From Streptomyces sp. 2114.4 (lineage in GTDB: Bacteria > Actinomycetota > Actinomycetes > Streptomycetales > Streptomycetaceae): 64,000 nucleotides of DNA. Positions within the stretch are counted from its first letter, which is position 1. The number at the start of each line of letters is the position of its first letter. The position numbers and the translations under genes are program-made. Shown piece by piece: positions 1-8,397 of this stretch. The stretch is from the NCBI RefSeq assembly GCF_900187385.1, contig NZ_FYEY01000001.1, forward strand, positions 4,960,001-5,024,000. The letters run 5' to 3'. Under the pieces are notes generated by a model, which did not search any database, was not told the origin of the DNA, and was given only the letters and a program-made list of their open reading frames with translations.

Positions 1-26
1 CGGACGGCCACGGGGCCCTTTGCTTT

Positions 27-57
27 CGGTGCCGGCGTCAGGGCAGCGCCGGCACCG
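27..57. terminator. Hairpin, possible terminator of a gene left of the window
   Basis: A perfect 11-bp inverted repeat (CGGTGCCGGCG at 27-37, complement at 47-57) with a 9-nt loop. No clear U-run follows, as is common for Streptomyces terminators. Which gene it ends cannot be seen in this window. Confidence 0.45.
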
Positions 58-637
58 AGGGGCGGCGCTGGGGGGGGTAGCGCCGCTGGCTTATGGGGTG
101 GTGCGCGAGGGTGCGAATGCTGCGGTGGCCGGACCGATGGCAGTGCAAAAGTCCGTACCGGATACGGCAGGTCGTTCGTCAAGCATCGTCCTGGATGCGC
201 CTCACCTGGCGCAACCTTTTCGACCGGATGCGGTCGGTCCCGGGCGTCCCCAGGACCGACCACCCCATCGGATGTGACCGGGCTGCTGTCCCCTGCTGAC
301 CGGTCACGGCTCCGGAGCGAGGTCCCACGACGCGGGCCGCGGCTGGCGGCCGGCGTCTCATCGCTCCGGCTTTCCGCCCGTGAGGCGGCGTCTACGCGTA
401 GTCCTGCAGGCCGCGCCTGGCTGGCGTGGCACCGGGAACAACGAAGCCTCGCGGCGGCCGGTCACGCGCCGTACGGGTGAGTCGGCAACCGAACGCGGAT
501 CCGGCAGCTGCGCCGGGGCGCGTGCGCTTCGTCACGCGCCCCGGTCGGCCCCGAAACCGACCGCATACCGTCCAGAATCAGCCACTGCCGCCTCTGATCC
601 CGATGCCGGAACCCCGGAATACCGGCCGGATCCGGCC

Positions 638-690
638 ACCCCCGGTAGCCGGCCGGTCGCGCCCAGCAGCCGGCCGGCTACCCGGGGCAG
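638..690 (-). terminator. Inverted repeat downstream of chorismate mutase
   Basis: CCCGGTAGCCGGCCGG (about 641-656) pairs with CCGGCCGGCTACCCGGG (about 671-687), apart from one extra C. It lies about 50 bp past the leftward stop codon at 738, so it is the natural candidate terminator for that gene. A third partial copy of the arm follows and could give alternative folds. Confidence 0.4.
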
Positions 691-737
691 TCGGCCGGCT
701 ACCCCGGCAGCCGACTGGGCCCCGTCTCCCGCCCGCC

Positions 738-1049
738 TCAGATCTGGCCCCGGGACAGCTCCAGCAGGGTCATCGCGAGCGCGGTACCCGGCTTGCCGAG
801 CTGGTCGCGGTAGTGGGCAAGGATCTCCATCTCGCGGGAGAGGTTCACCCTCCGTCCGCCGGAGGTGAGGCGTTCGCGCTGGATGACGGCCGAGACGGCC
901 ATCCGTTCCTGGACGAGGCCGATGATCCGGCCGTCGAGATCATCGATCCGCTGCCGTGCGTCCTGGATGATCCCGGCCGCCTCCGCCGTGTGGGCGCCGG
1001 TGTCGGTGCCGGGGGCCGGGGCGGGGGAGGTGGTGGTCCGAGGGCTCAT
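738..1049 (-). CDS. Chorismate mutase (AroQ class, short monofunctional form)
   Basis: Encodes about 103 residues. The part from residue 20 on fits the all-helical AroQ chorismate mutase fold that converts chorismate to prephenate for Phe/Tyr synthesis. Helix 1 carries the family signature (IIQDARQRIDDLDGRIIGLV), followed by QERMAVSAVIQRERL and a closing helix with the EILAHYRDQLG segment. The first 20 residues are a Pro/Thr/Ala-rich tail absent from the core fold. The ATG at 1049 is preceded by an AGGAGA ribosome binding site at good distance. It is transcribed divergently from guaA. Length is normal for the small secretion-free actinobacterial form; no signal peptide is visible, so it should act in the cytoplasm. 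Confidence 0.85.
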   Translation of the reverse strand: MSPRTTTSPAPAPGTDTGAHTAEAAGIIQDARQRIDDLDGRIIGLVQERMAVSAVIQRERLTSGGRRVNLSREMEILAHYRDQLGKPGTALAMTLLELSRGQI

Positions 1050-1301
1050 GTCCGTATCTCCTGGGGTGAGTGGCCCCGGAGCCGATGATCGGTCCTGACG
1101 GACGCAGAACGCCCCGGACCATTTCGGCCCGGGGCGCCTGGGAAGTTGCTTGTCAGTGGATCAAGCAGCACGACCATGGCAGCCGGACGGGCCGGTGCCA
1201 TAGGTAAAGACGAAGGTCAGCTGCTTGGACATGGGGCCAAGTATGAGCCCGTTAGAATCGAAAGTCCAACCCCTGCTCCACACCGCCGGAAGGCCGCCGA
1301 A

Positions 1302-2888
1302 GTGCCATCAGCGCCCCCTGCCGCTGCCCCGGACGTCGTCCTCGTAGTCGACTTCGGCGCGCAGTATGCCCAGCTCATCGCCCGACGGGTCCGTGAGGCC
1401 CGGGTCTACAGCGAGATCGTGCCGTCCACCATGCCGGTGGCGGAGATGCTCGCGAAGAACCCGAAGGCGATCATCCTCTCCGGCGGTCCCTCGTCGGTCT
1501 ACGCCGAAGGCGCCCCCAGTCTGGACCGCTCGCTGTTCGAGGCCGGTGTCCCGGTCTTCGGCATGTGCTACGGCTTCCAGCTCATGGCGATCGCCCTCGG
1601 CGGCACCGTCGACAACACCGGCGCCCGGGAGTACGGCCGCACCCCGCTGACCGTCTCCCGCCCCGGATCCACCCTCTTCGAGGGCACCCCCACCGAGCAG
1701 TCGGTGTGGATGTCCCACGGCGACGCCTGCTCGGCCGCGCCCGAGGGCTTCACGGTCACCGCGTCCACGGACGTCGTGCCGGTCGCCGCCTTCGAGAACG
1801 ACGAGAAGAAGCTCTACGGCGTCCAGTACCACCCCGAGGTCATGCACTCCACGCACGGCCAGCAGGTCCTGGAGCACTTCCTCTACCGCGGTGCGGGCAT
1901 CGAGCCGAACTGGACCACCACCAGCGTGGTCGACGAGCAGGTCGCCGCGATCCGCGCCCAGGTCGGCACCAAGCGCGCCATCTGCGGCCTGTCCGGCGGC
2001 GTGGACTCCTCGGTGGCCGCCGCCATCGTGCAGAAGGCCATCGGCGACCAGCTGACCTGCGTCTACGTCGACCACGGCCTCCAGCGCAAGGGCGAGTCCG
2101 AGCAGGTCGAGAAGGACTTCGTGGCCGCCACCGGCGTCCAGCTGAAGGTCGTCGACGCCGAGGAGCGCTTCCTGACCGCGCTGGCCGGGGTCAGCGACCC
2201 CGAGCAGAAGCGGAAGATCATCGGGCGCGAGTTCATCCGCGTCTTCGAGCAGGCCCAGGCCGAGCTGGTCGCCGAGGCCGGCGCCGAGGGCGAGGAAGTC
2301 GCCTTCCTGGTCCAGGGCACGCTCTACCCGGACATCGTCGAGTCCGGCGGCGGCACGGGCACCGCCAACATCAAGTCGCACCACAACGTCGGCGGGCTCC
2401 CCGACGACATCGAGTTCCAGCTCGTCGAGCCGCTGCGCCAGCTGTTCAAGGACGAGGTCCGGATGGTCGGCTCGGAGCTCGGCCTGCCGGACGAGATCGT
2501 CCACCGCCAGCCGTTCCCCGGCCCCGGCCTGGGCATCCGCATCGTCGGCGAGGTCACCAAGGAGCGCCTGGACCTGCTGCGCGAGGCCGACGCCATCGCC
2601 CGCGAGGAGCTGACCGCGGCCGGCCTGGACCGCGAGATCTGGCAGTGCCCGGTGGTCCTGCTCGCCGATGTCCGCTCGGTCGGCGTCCAGGGCGACGGCC
2701 GGACGTACGGTCACCCGATCGTGCTGCGCCCGGTGTCCTCCGAGGACGCGATGACCGCGGACTGGACCCGGATGCCGTACGACGTGCTGGCGCGGATCTC
2801 GACCCGCATCACCAACGAGGTCGCCGAGGTCAACCGGGTCGTCCTCGACGTCACCAGCAAGCCCCCGGGCACCATCGAGTGGGAGTGA
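1302..2888 (+). CDS. guaA: GMP synthase (glutamine-hydrolysing)
   Basis: A 528-residue enzyme that aminates XMP to GMP using glutamine and ATP, the last step of de novo GMP synthesis. An N-terminal class I glutamine amidotransferase domain has the nucleophile Cys89 in GMCYGFQ. It is followed by the ATP pyrophosphatase domain with the PP-loop SGGVDSS (about 231-237) and the C-terminal dimerisation domain ending in KPPGTIEWE. I chose the GTG at 1302 because GGAAGG lies 8 nt upstream and the length equals the family norm. A longer in-frame extension to 1146 is open but has no family similarity. A possible -10 (TAGAAT, 1253-1258) lies 44 bp upstream. A strong hairpin at 2927-2968 ends the transcript. 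Confidence 0.97.
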   Translation: MPSAPPAAAPDVVLVVDFGAQYAQLIARRVREARVYSEIVPSTMPVAEMLAKNPKAIILSGGPSSVYAEGAPSLDRSLFEAGVPVFGMCYGFQLMAIALGGTVDNTGAREYGRTPLTVSRPGSTLFEGTPTEQSVWMSHGDACSAAPEGFTVTASTDVVPVAAFENDEKKLYGVQYHPEVMHSTHGQQVLEHFLYRGAGIEPNWTTTSVVDEQVAAIRAQVGTKRAICGLSGGVDSSVAAAIVQKAIGDQLTCVYVDHGLQRKGESEQVEKDFVAATGVQLKVVDAEERFLTALAGVSDPEQKRKIIGREFIRVFEQAQAELVAEAGAEGEEVAFLVQGTLYPDIVESGGGTGTANIKSHHNVGGLPDDIEFQLVEPLRQLFKDEVRMVGSELGLPDEIVHRQPFPGPGLGIRIVGEVTKERLDLLREADAIAREELTAAGLDREIWQCPVVLLADVRSVGVQGDGRTYGHPIVLRPVSSEDAMTADWTRMPYDVLARISTRITNEVAEVNRVVLDVTSKPPGTIEWE

Positions 2889-2926
2889 CCCCACCCGTCG
2901 GACCGGGGTGATCCCACCGGCCGTAT

Positions 2927-2968
2927 GACGACGCCGCCGCTCGGCCTGTGCTGAGCGGCGGCGTCGTC
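2927..2968 (+). terminator. Terminator hairpin after guaA
   Basis: A perfect 16-bp stem (GACGACGCCGCCGCTC at 2927-2942, complement at 2953-2968) with a 10-nt loop, 38 bp past the guaA stop codon. A short T/G-rich stretch follows. Confidence 0.8.
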
Positions 2969-2976
2969 GTTGGGTG

Positions 2977-3025
2977 GGGCGGCGGACGGCAGGCGGCGGG
3001 CGGCGGGCGGCGGACGGCGGGCGGC
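2977..3025. repeat. Intergenic 7-bp tandem repeat, seven copies
   Basis: Seven consecutive heptamers of the form GG(G/A)CGGC (one copy starts AGG), immediately after the guaA terminator. Related heptamer arrays sit at 22125-22152 and 37348-37431, each just past the end of a gene. No coding role is seen. Confidence 0.8.
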
Positions 3026-3207
3026 GGCGCTCGCCTCGGTCGTCCTGGGGCGTCCTGGGCACTCCTCGGCCGGCTTCGGGGGTGAATGCCCGGCTGCCGT
3101 CGCTTCGCCGCGTATTCCCGCCGGTCACGCCCCTGGTTACCTGTCGTAGTGGAAGGTAGCTTCCGCATCGAGCATCAAGTGCCGTACGTGCCAGGAGGAG
3201 AGCCGCG

Positions 3208-3993
3208 ATGCCCGAGCCGACCCCGATACCCACCGAGCAGCTGCAGTTCGCGATGCCGCCGACGCACCAGACCGTCGAGGACGAACGGCGCCACCGCCAG
3301 GAGCGCCTGGTCGTGGCGCTGCGCCTGTTCGGGCACTACGGCTTCGAGGAGGGCGTCGCGGGCCACATCACCGTGCGCGACCCGGAGTTCCCCCACTGCT
3401 TCTGGGTCAATCCCTTCGGCATGTCCTTCCGGCACCTCACGGTCAGTGATCTGCTGCTGGTGAACGAGGAGGGGAAGGTCGTTCAGGGCCGCCACCACGT
3501 CAACCAGGCGGCGTTCGCCATCCACGCCCAGGTCCATCGGGCCCGGCCCGATGTCGTCGCGGCCGCCCACAGCCACTCCACGTACGGCCGGGCACTGTCC
3601 GCGCTGGGGGAGCTGCTGGACCCGATCACCCAGGACGTCTGCGCCTTCTACGAGGACCATGCGCTCTTCGACGACTACACGGGCGTGGTGGTGGACGAGG
3701 CGGAAGGCCGGCGGATCGCGGCCGCCCTCGGGCCGCACAAGGCGGTGATCCTGCGCAACCACGGCCTGCTGACGGTCGGCGACTCGGTGGACGCGGCGGC
3801 ATGGTGGTTCGTCACGATGGAACGCTCCTGCCAGGTCCAGCTGACCGCCAAGGCCGCCGGCAAACCGGTCCTGATCGACCACCACAACGCCGTGCGCACC
3901 CGCGAACAGCTGGGGAACGACCTGGTGGCCTGGATCAACTACCAGCCGCTGTACCAGCAGATCGTGCGCAGCGAGCCGGATCTCTTCGGCTAG
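3208..3993 (+). CDS. Class II aldolase/adducin-family protein
   Basis: A 261-residue cytoplasmic protein of the class II aldolase/adducin family. These zinc enzymes cleave or epimerise phospho-sugars, but many members in Streptomyces have no known substrate. Visible family marks: the N-terminal GHITVRDPE segment, the metal-ligand pair in AAHSHSTYGR (about residues 117-126), the NHGLLTVG segment (about 183-190) and a C-terminal helix typical of the fold. ATG at 3208 follows a strong GGAGGAGAG site. It stands alone between guaA and a convergent membrane-protein operon, so context gives no pathway. Confidence 0.85.
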   Translation: MPEPTPIPTEQLQFAMPPTHQTVEDERRHRQERLVVALRLFGHYGFEEGVAGHITVRDPEFPHCFWVNPFGMSFRHLTVSDLLLVNEEGKVVQGRHHVNQAAFAIHAQVHRARPDVVAAAHSHSTYGRALSALGELLDPITQDVCAFYEDHALFDDYTGVVVDEAEGRRIAAALGPHKAVILRNHGLLTVGDSVDAAAWWFVTMERSCQVQLTAKAAGKPVLIDHHNAVRTREQLGNDLVAWINYQPLYQQIVRSEPDLFG

Positions 3994-4079
3994 GGCGGAT
4001 CCGGTGGCGGGCTTCTCCCGATCGTCGTCCGGCCGGGCCCTGCGAGACGGGCAGCCGTCCGGCAGGTCCCGGCGCCGTC

Positions 4080-4835
4080 TCATGGGTGCGGGAACAGATC
4101 GAAGAACGGTGCGGCGGCGGCGAGGCCCCGGCTGAAGGGGGCGTCGAAGTCCCAGACGAGGAACAGCAGGAAGGCGATCAACGCACTGAAGAGTCCGGCC
4201 ATCAGCAACTCCCGTCCCGAGCGCCGGATCTGCAGGGTGAACATGACGCCGATCGAAATGGCGCCGCCGATGATCAGTCCGAACCACACCACGCCCGGCA
4301 GCGTCGAACCGGCCGCGTCCGCACGGGCCGAGCGGGCGCCGTCGGCCACCGCGACCTGGTCGACGAGGGGCTGGTAGGACTGCGCCTCGAAGTCGTTGCG
4401 CGGGCGGTAGTCGGTGACGTCCGCCCGGACCTTCGTCAGCAATGCGGTGCCGCGGTCGGTCAGTTCGCCCTTCTCGGACATGACCGGCCATTCCTTGTGC
4501 ACGACGTAGGACACATAGGTGCCGACGTCCGAGCGGATGCGGTCCCGGATCGGCGCGGGGTAGGCCCGGGCCCGCGCGCTGACCTCGTGCAGCGCCTGCG
4601 CCTCGGTCCGTACGGTGTCCTCGGCCGCGCTCCTGGCCTCCCAGACCCCGGCGATGGCCAGGCCCAGCACGATCGCGTACACCACCCCCACCATCATCGT
4701 CAGATACTCGAGCACATCGGGTGTTTCGGTCGGGTCGTCGTCCTCACTGATCCGGCGTTCCTTGAGGACGGTGATGGTCAGGACGACACCACAGGCGGCG
4801 ACCATGGCGAGGGTCAGCACCAGCCATTGCGACAT
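4080..4835 (-). CDS. DUF4239 membrane protein
   Basis: A 251-residue integral membrane protein matching the bestrophin-like DUF4239 family of unknown function. There is an N-terminal membrane helix (MSQWLVLTLAMVAACGVVL), a second after an acidic stretch (LTMMVGVVYAIVLGLAIAGVW), a long soluble helical middle with the AEDTVRTEAQALHEV segment typical of the family, and two C-terminal helices (about 180-232). ATG at 4835 has an AGGAGG site 6 nt upstream. It is probably co-transcribed with the gene at 4845-5681, whose stop codon lies 9 bp before this start and abuts this gene's ribosome binding site. Confidence 0.8.
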   Translation of the reverse strand: MSQWLVLTLAMVAACGVVLTITVLKERRISEDDDPTETPDVLEYLTMMVGVVYAIVLGLAIAGVWEARSAAEDTVRTEAQALHEVSARARAYPAPIRDRIRSDVGTYVSYVVHKEWPVMSEKGELTDRGTALLTKVRADVTDYRPRNDFEAQSYQPLVDQVAVADGARSARADAAGSTLPGVVWFGLIIGGAISIGVMFTLQIRRSGRELLMAGLFSALIAFLLFLVWDFDAPFSRGLAAAAPFFDLFPHP

Positions 4836-4844
4836 GGAGACCTC

Positions 4845-5681
4845 CTATGAGGAACGGCGCCCGGCGGAACCGGACGAGGAGCGCGAACGGGGACGGAGGG
4901 CGGCGGCGGCCACTACGGCCGGGGTGGTGATCAGCAGGGTGGTGGTCACCACGGAGCGCCCGGTGTGCGGTTTGTGGGACACCAGCGCATAGCTGCGGGG
5001 CAGGACGGGCCGAGGTGACGCCGGCCGGTTGATGACCGGTGTGGGCTTGGGCTTTGGCTTGGGCGTGGGCTTGGGCTTGGGCGCCGGCTCGGGTGGCGGG
5101 GCCGCGGGGCGGGCGCGGGGAGTGGGGGGCGGAGGTGGTGGAGGCGGTGGGGGCGGTGGTGTCGGCCGGGGTCTGGGCGCGGGCGGCGGTGGGGGCGCGG
5201 GCTTCGGGCTCGGTGGACGGGGCGCCGGCTTGTGGGAGGCCGGTGGCGGGGGCTTGGTGGCGGTGCAGGGGAAGTGCCAGTGGCCGGGCATGGGGAAGCC
5301 GGTCGGTACGTCCACGGGGGGTGCGGTACCGGCATAGGCGCAGTTGTCGCCGGGGGGCCGGCGATGTTGATAACGGTGGTGGGCCATTGCCGTAGGCGCG
5401 TTGACGAGCAGTGCGGCGGCACCGGTCAGGAGCAGGAAGGCGGCGGTCAGGAGTACGGCTCCCAGGCGCCGGAGACCGCCGCCGAATCCGACGCGTTGGC
5501 TGCGTTCTCTGCGTTCTCTGCGTTCTCTGCGTTCTCTGCGTTCTCTGCGTTCTCTGCGTTTGTGGGATCCGTGAGGGGCGTGGGGGCCGTTCGGTTCCGT
5601 CGGGTTGTCCCGGGCAGGCGGCCTGTCTCTGTCCAGGTCAACGCCGCGAAATGATCCATGAGGTCGGTGTATTTGGCACAC
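4845..5681 (-). CDS. Proline-rich membrane/secreted protein with (RRE)n tract
   Basis: An unrecognised 278-residue protein. In order: a polar N-terminus; a strongly charged RRERRERRE tract (about residues 42-60) encoded by a 9-bp tandem repeat; a hydrophobic segment (about 72-95) ending in an AMAHH cleavage-like site; a region with two cysteines (NCAYAG and FPCTATK); a long Pro/Ala/Lys-rich stalk; and a C-terminal hydrophobic segment followed by an Arg/Ser-rich end. This looks like a secreted, possibly wall-spanning, C-terminally anchored protein. The GTG at 5681 is the only usable in-frame start before the repeat, but its ribosome binding site is poor. It is first in an operon with DUF4239. 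Confidence 0.55.
   Translation of the reverse strand: MCQIHRPHGSFRGVDLDRDRPPARDNPTEPNGPHAPHGSHKRRERRERRERRERRERRERSQRVGFGGGLRRLGAVLLTAAFLLLTGAAALLVNAPTAMAHHRYQHRRPPGDNCAYAGTAPPVDVPTGFPMPGHWHFPCTATKPPPPASHKPAPRPPSPKPAPPPPPAPRPRPTPPPPPPPPPPPPTPRARPAAPPPEPAPKPKPTPKPKPKPTPVINRPASPRPVLPRSYALVSHKPHTGRSVVTTTLLITTPAVVAAAALRPRSRSSSGSAGRRSS
5502..5555. repeat. 9-bp coding minisatellite, six perfect copies
   Basis: Six identical copies of gcgttctct (minus strand agagaacgc, coding R-E-R), then a degenerate seventh copy at 5556-5564. The period is a multiple of 3, so copy-number change keeps the frame of the gene at 4845-5681 and only lengthens or shortens the Arg/Glu tract. Confidence 0.9.
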
Positions 5682-6003
5682 GGCGAGAGCTTGCGCCGCG
5701 CGTGGACCGCTCAGCCGTCGCCGTGCCCCGGTTCGCCCGAATGGGGGACGCGCCGGGGTTGCGTGGTCGGCCGTCGGTCAGGTGTGCGGATAGGCGGTGA
5801 AGGGGGTGAAGTCTGTGGACGCCGGTAGGGATCTCGCCGGGGCGCGTGCGACGGCACGGGCCGCCCCATCTCGTACGTCAACGCGCCGATGCGCCTGCCA
5901 CCCGTCTCCAACTGCACGTTTGATATCCGTCCTGGCCACCTGGGGCACAATTCGCCTTCGGAGACAACAAGTTGGCGGCGAGCGGCGGCGGGCGGTAACG
6001 GAC
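5682..6003. other. Intergenic region between divergent genes
   Basis: About 320 bp between the leftward Pro-rich protein gene and the rightward membrane protein gene. No gene is supported. A TTGATA element near 5920 and a CACAAT element near 5947 could belong to a promoter, but their spacing (about 20 bp) is longer than usual, so I do not call one. Confidence 0.4.
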
Positions 6004-7305
6004 GTGTCGGTTGAGGCGGCGGGCAGGATGGCCGGATCGGGCGAGCCGGGGGAAGGTGCGGAGCGTGTCACCGCTGGCGAGTGCCAGTGCGGGCGGTGCC
6101 CGCACGGCGCCCGTACGGGGCACCGGCAGGCGGTCGCCGCGTTCATCGCGCTGCGTGAGGACTTCGCCGCCGGGCACGGGGTGCCGGCCGGGCTGGCCCG
6201 CTCCGCCGGCGCCGCCCGGCAGTGGGTCTCCGACGAACTGACGCTGTCCGCGCGGGAGGTGGCCAAGCGTGGCGCCGCCGAAGGAGCCACCTGGCTGGCG
6301 TCCGTACGGTGGCGCACCCTGCTCGTCGTCTGGGGCGCGGTGATCGCACTGCTGCTCGGGCAGGCACTGACCGCCATCGGCGGGGGCTGGACGATGTCCC
6401 GTACGGCGGGGCTGCTCGCGGCCGTCGTCCTCGCGCTGATGCTGACGGCGGCGGCCTGGTGGCACCGTGCGCACGGCGGGGCGCTGGCGCCGCTGATCGG
6501 CGAGGACGGGCGGCTGTCCACCTCGCGGACGGTGGCGGCGGGCTGGGCGGTCGCGGTGCTGTACGCCGTGCTGACGACGGCGGTGCAGCTGGCGACGGCC
6601 GCGGGGCCGGCGGAGCGGCACGCGCTGCTCCAGGGCCTGGAACTCGCCCGGTCCGGTGCTCTGTTGACGACGCTCGCCATCGGGTGCGGGGTGGCCGTGC
6701 TGGCGTACGGGCTGGTGGCGGCGCGGGTGCGGTCGGGGCGGTTGCAGAAGGTCCCCGCCCAGCGGCCGCGGGCCGCCGACCTGCTGGCGGACGACGCGGG
6801 CCGGGGCAGCCTCCTGGATGTGCAGTACGTCCTGGTGAACGCGGCCGTGCTGGTGTGCGCCCTGGTGCGGTCGGCCGGGCAGCCGGGGCAGCTGCCGCAG
6901 CTTCCCTGGGGGCTGGTGGTGCTCCTCGCGCTCTCCGGGGCGACCTATCTGTGGGGGAAGGCGGTGGCGGGCGGGCGCCCGGTGATCCTCTCCGTCGTCC
7001 GCTCCCGTGAGCTGGGTGATCTTGCCGCACCGGTCCGTACCGGCGACGACATCGAGATCCGCGGCGCCGGCTTCGTCCCGCCGGGCGCCGGGACGCCCGA
7101 CCGGCTCGCCCGGACCGTCGTGCGGATCGGCGATGTCCACGTCCCGGTTCCCCTGGTGCCGGTGGCCGGCGGCTTCGCCAATCCGACGGACGGGGTGCTG
7201 ACCGTTCCGGTGCCGGTCGACGTCGAGCCGGGCCGGGTGACGGTACGGGTGATCACGGCGGCGGGTGTGGAGTCGAACGGCTACCCGGTCGACGTGCTGG
7301 ACTGA
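6004..7305 (+). CDS. Multi-pass membrane protein, function unknown
   Basis: An unrecognised protein of about 433 residues. Near the N-terminus is a CQCGRCPHG cluster that could bind a metal or form disulfides. Then come about six hydrophobic stretches (for example LLVVWGAVIALLLGQALTA, AAVVLALMLTAAAWW, LVVLLALSGATYLWG), and a C-terminal soluble domain of about 105 residues. That domain has alternating beta-rich pattern and the GDDIEIRGAGF motif, reminiscent of IPT/TIG or Ig-like folds. The start is uncertain: GTG 6004 and ATG 6028 are both in frame and neither has a strong ribosome binding site. Confidence 0.65.
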   Translation: MSVEAAGRMAGSGEPGEGAERVTAGECQCGRCPHGARTGHRQAVAAFIALREDFAAGHGVPAGLARSAGAARQWVSDELTLSAREVAKRGAAEGATWLASVRWRTLLVVWGAVIALLLGQALTAIGGGWTMSRTAGLLAAVVLALMLTAAAWWHRAHGGALAPLIGEDGRLSTSRTVAAGWAVAVLYAVLTTAVQLATAAGPAERHALLQGLELARSGALLTTLAIGCGVAVLAYGLVAARVRSGRLQKVPAQRPRAADLLADDAGRGSLLDVQYVLVNAAVLVCALVRSAGQPGQLPQLPWGLVVLLALSGATYLWGKAVAGGRPVILSVVRSRELGDLAAPVRTGDDIEIRGAGFVPPGAGTPDRLARTVVRIGDVHVPVPLVPVAGGFANPTDGVLTVPVPVDVEPGRVTVRVITAAGVESNGYPVDVLD

Positions 7306-7596
7306 GGAGTCCCATGGCGCGGCGGGTGGGGCCGAGGCGCGGTGGGGTGGGGCCGGGATTCCGGGGTGCGGGGTGTGGGGTGTGGCGGGTCCGGGGGAGG
7401 GTGAGACGGCCCCCCAGGGGCGGCGGGGCCGGTGCGGCACCGTCCGGGCCGCCGCTGCGTGATGATTTTGTGTGCCGCAACCGCCCGAAGTGCAGCGGTC
7501 CGTTGAACCTCTCGCGTACGTGCGTACGTATCTCCCCACGAGGCGTGGGCGGGGGCACAATCGTCTGCGCCCGGAGGCAACGGAGAGGCGGACGTC

Positions 7597-8142
7597 ATGG
7601 TGCACGCGAATCGCACGATCGGTGCCGAATTGGGGGGAGTGGCCGTTGAGGGCTCCGGCGCCGGGCTGCGGGGACGGCTGGCGCGCCATGCGCTGCTGCC
7701 GTTGCGGCTGTTTCTGGGGGCGACCTTCCTCTATGCGGGCATCGACAAGCTGCTGGATCATGCCTTCCTGGCGGCCAGTGGCGCGGGGTCGATCGGTGAA
7801 ACGCTGCGCCAGGTCCATGACGCGGCGGCACTGCCGCAGCTCGTGGACCTCGCACAGCAGAGTCCGGTGGGCTTCGGCTATGCCATCGCGGCGGGTGAAC
7901 TCGCGGTGGGGCTCGGGACCCTCGTGGGCCTGCTGGGGCGGCTGGCGGCGCTGGGCGGTGCGCTGATCTCGCTGTCCCTGTGGCTCACCGTGAGCTGGGC
8001 GACCACTCCGTACTACTACGGCAACGACCTCGCCTATCTGATGGCCTGGGTTCCGCTCGTACTGGCCGGCACCCCGAGGTTCTCCCTGGACTCGGCCTGG
8101 GCGCACCGCCGCAAGCGGCACGGGACGCAGTTGTTCGGCTAA
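7597..8142 (+). CDS. DoxX family membrane protein
   Basis: A 181-residue protein of the DoxX family, small four-helix membrane proteins linked to redox homeostasis in actinobacteria. The first helix contains the typical LRLFLGATFLYAGIDKLLD signature. Three more hydrophobic helices follow (about 95-115, 118-135, 145-160), and the tail is basic. The ATG at 7597 is preceded by GGAG at a suitable distance. No partner genes of the mycobacterial DoxX-SodA-SseA type are nearby. Confidence 0.85.
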   Translation: MVHANRTIGAELGGVAVEGSGAGLRGRLARHALLPLRLFLGATFLYAGIDKLLDHAFLAASGAGSIGETLRQVHDAAALPQLVDLAQQSPVGFGYAIAAGELAVGLGTLVGLLGRLAALGGALISLSLWLTVSWATTPYYYGNDLAYLMAWVPLVLAGTPRFSLDSAWAHRRKRHGTQLFG

Positions 8143-8169
8143 GGGCTGTCCAGGGGGGCGTCACGGTGG

Positions 8170-8397
8170 TCAGGTGTGCGGCAGGGGTGGCGGGTCGGTC
8201 TGCGGGGTGTCGCGGCGGGTCGTGGCCCGGACGGCGGCGGTGATGCCGGAGAGGATCAGGCCGGCGGGCAGGGCGAGGAAGAGCCAGAGGCCGGGGGCCT
8301 GCCAGAGGCCGAGGGCGTCGAGTCCGTAGCCCGAGCCGATGGCGAGGGCGGTGAGGCCCGCGATCAGCCGAGCCGGTTCGAAGCGATGGCGTTTCAC
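8170..8397 (-). CDS. Small two-helix membrane protein
   Basis: A 75-residue protein with a basic start, two hydrophobic helices (LIAGLTALAIGSGYGLDALG and LWLFLALPAGLILSGITAAV) and a Pro/Thr-rich tail. The GTG at 8397 overlaps the stop of the upstream PspC-domain gene in a GTGA junction, so the two are almost certainly translationally coupled. Small proteins of this shape commonly follow PspC genes in Streptomyces; the role is unknown. Confidence 0.75.
   Translation of the reverse strand: MKRHRFEPARLIAGLTALAIGSGYGLDALGLWQAPGLWLFLALPAGLILSGITAAVRATTRRDTPQTDPPPLPHT

Larger units (their letters stand above)
1..737. other. Non-coding stretch before chorismate mutase
   Basis: I see no convincing gene here. 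All reading frames are short, have shadow-like Arg/Ala/Pro composition, and lack a credible ribosome binding site. The stretch holds a hairpin near its left edge (27-57), which could end a rightward gene lying outside the window. It also holds a GC-rich inverted repeat around 638-690, which could terminate the leftward chorismate mutase gene. Short degenerate direct repeats built on ccggccggctaccc occur between about 640 and 710. Confidence 0.6.

Noticed and set aside
1150..1172. TTGTCAGTG upstream of guaA as another PafBC-type promoter
   Set aside because: No TAnnnT at the required 8-bp spacing (agcacg instead) and guaA starts 130 bp further on, so I do not count it.
1308..3233. Long open frame on the minus strand opposite guaA
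   Set aside because: Exact antisense of guaA with shadow composition (Asp/Val/Leu/Gly/Arg), no ribosome binding site and no recognisable domain; expected from high third-position GC.
5878..8121. 747-codon open frame on the minus strand
   Set aside because: Spans two unrelated plus-strand genes and the gap between them, with Arg/Pro/His-rich shadow composition.
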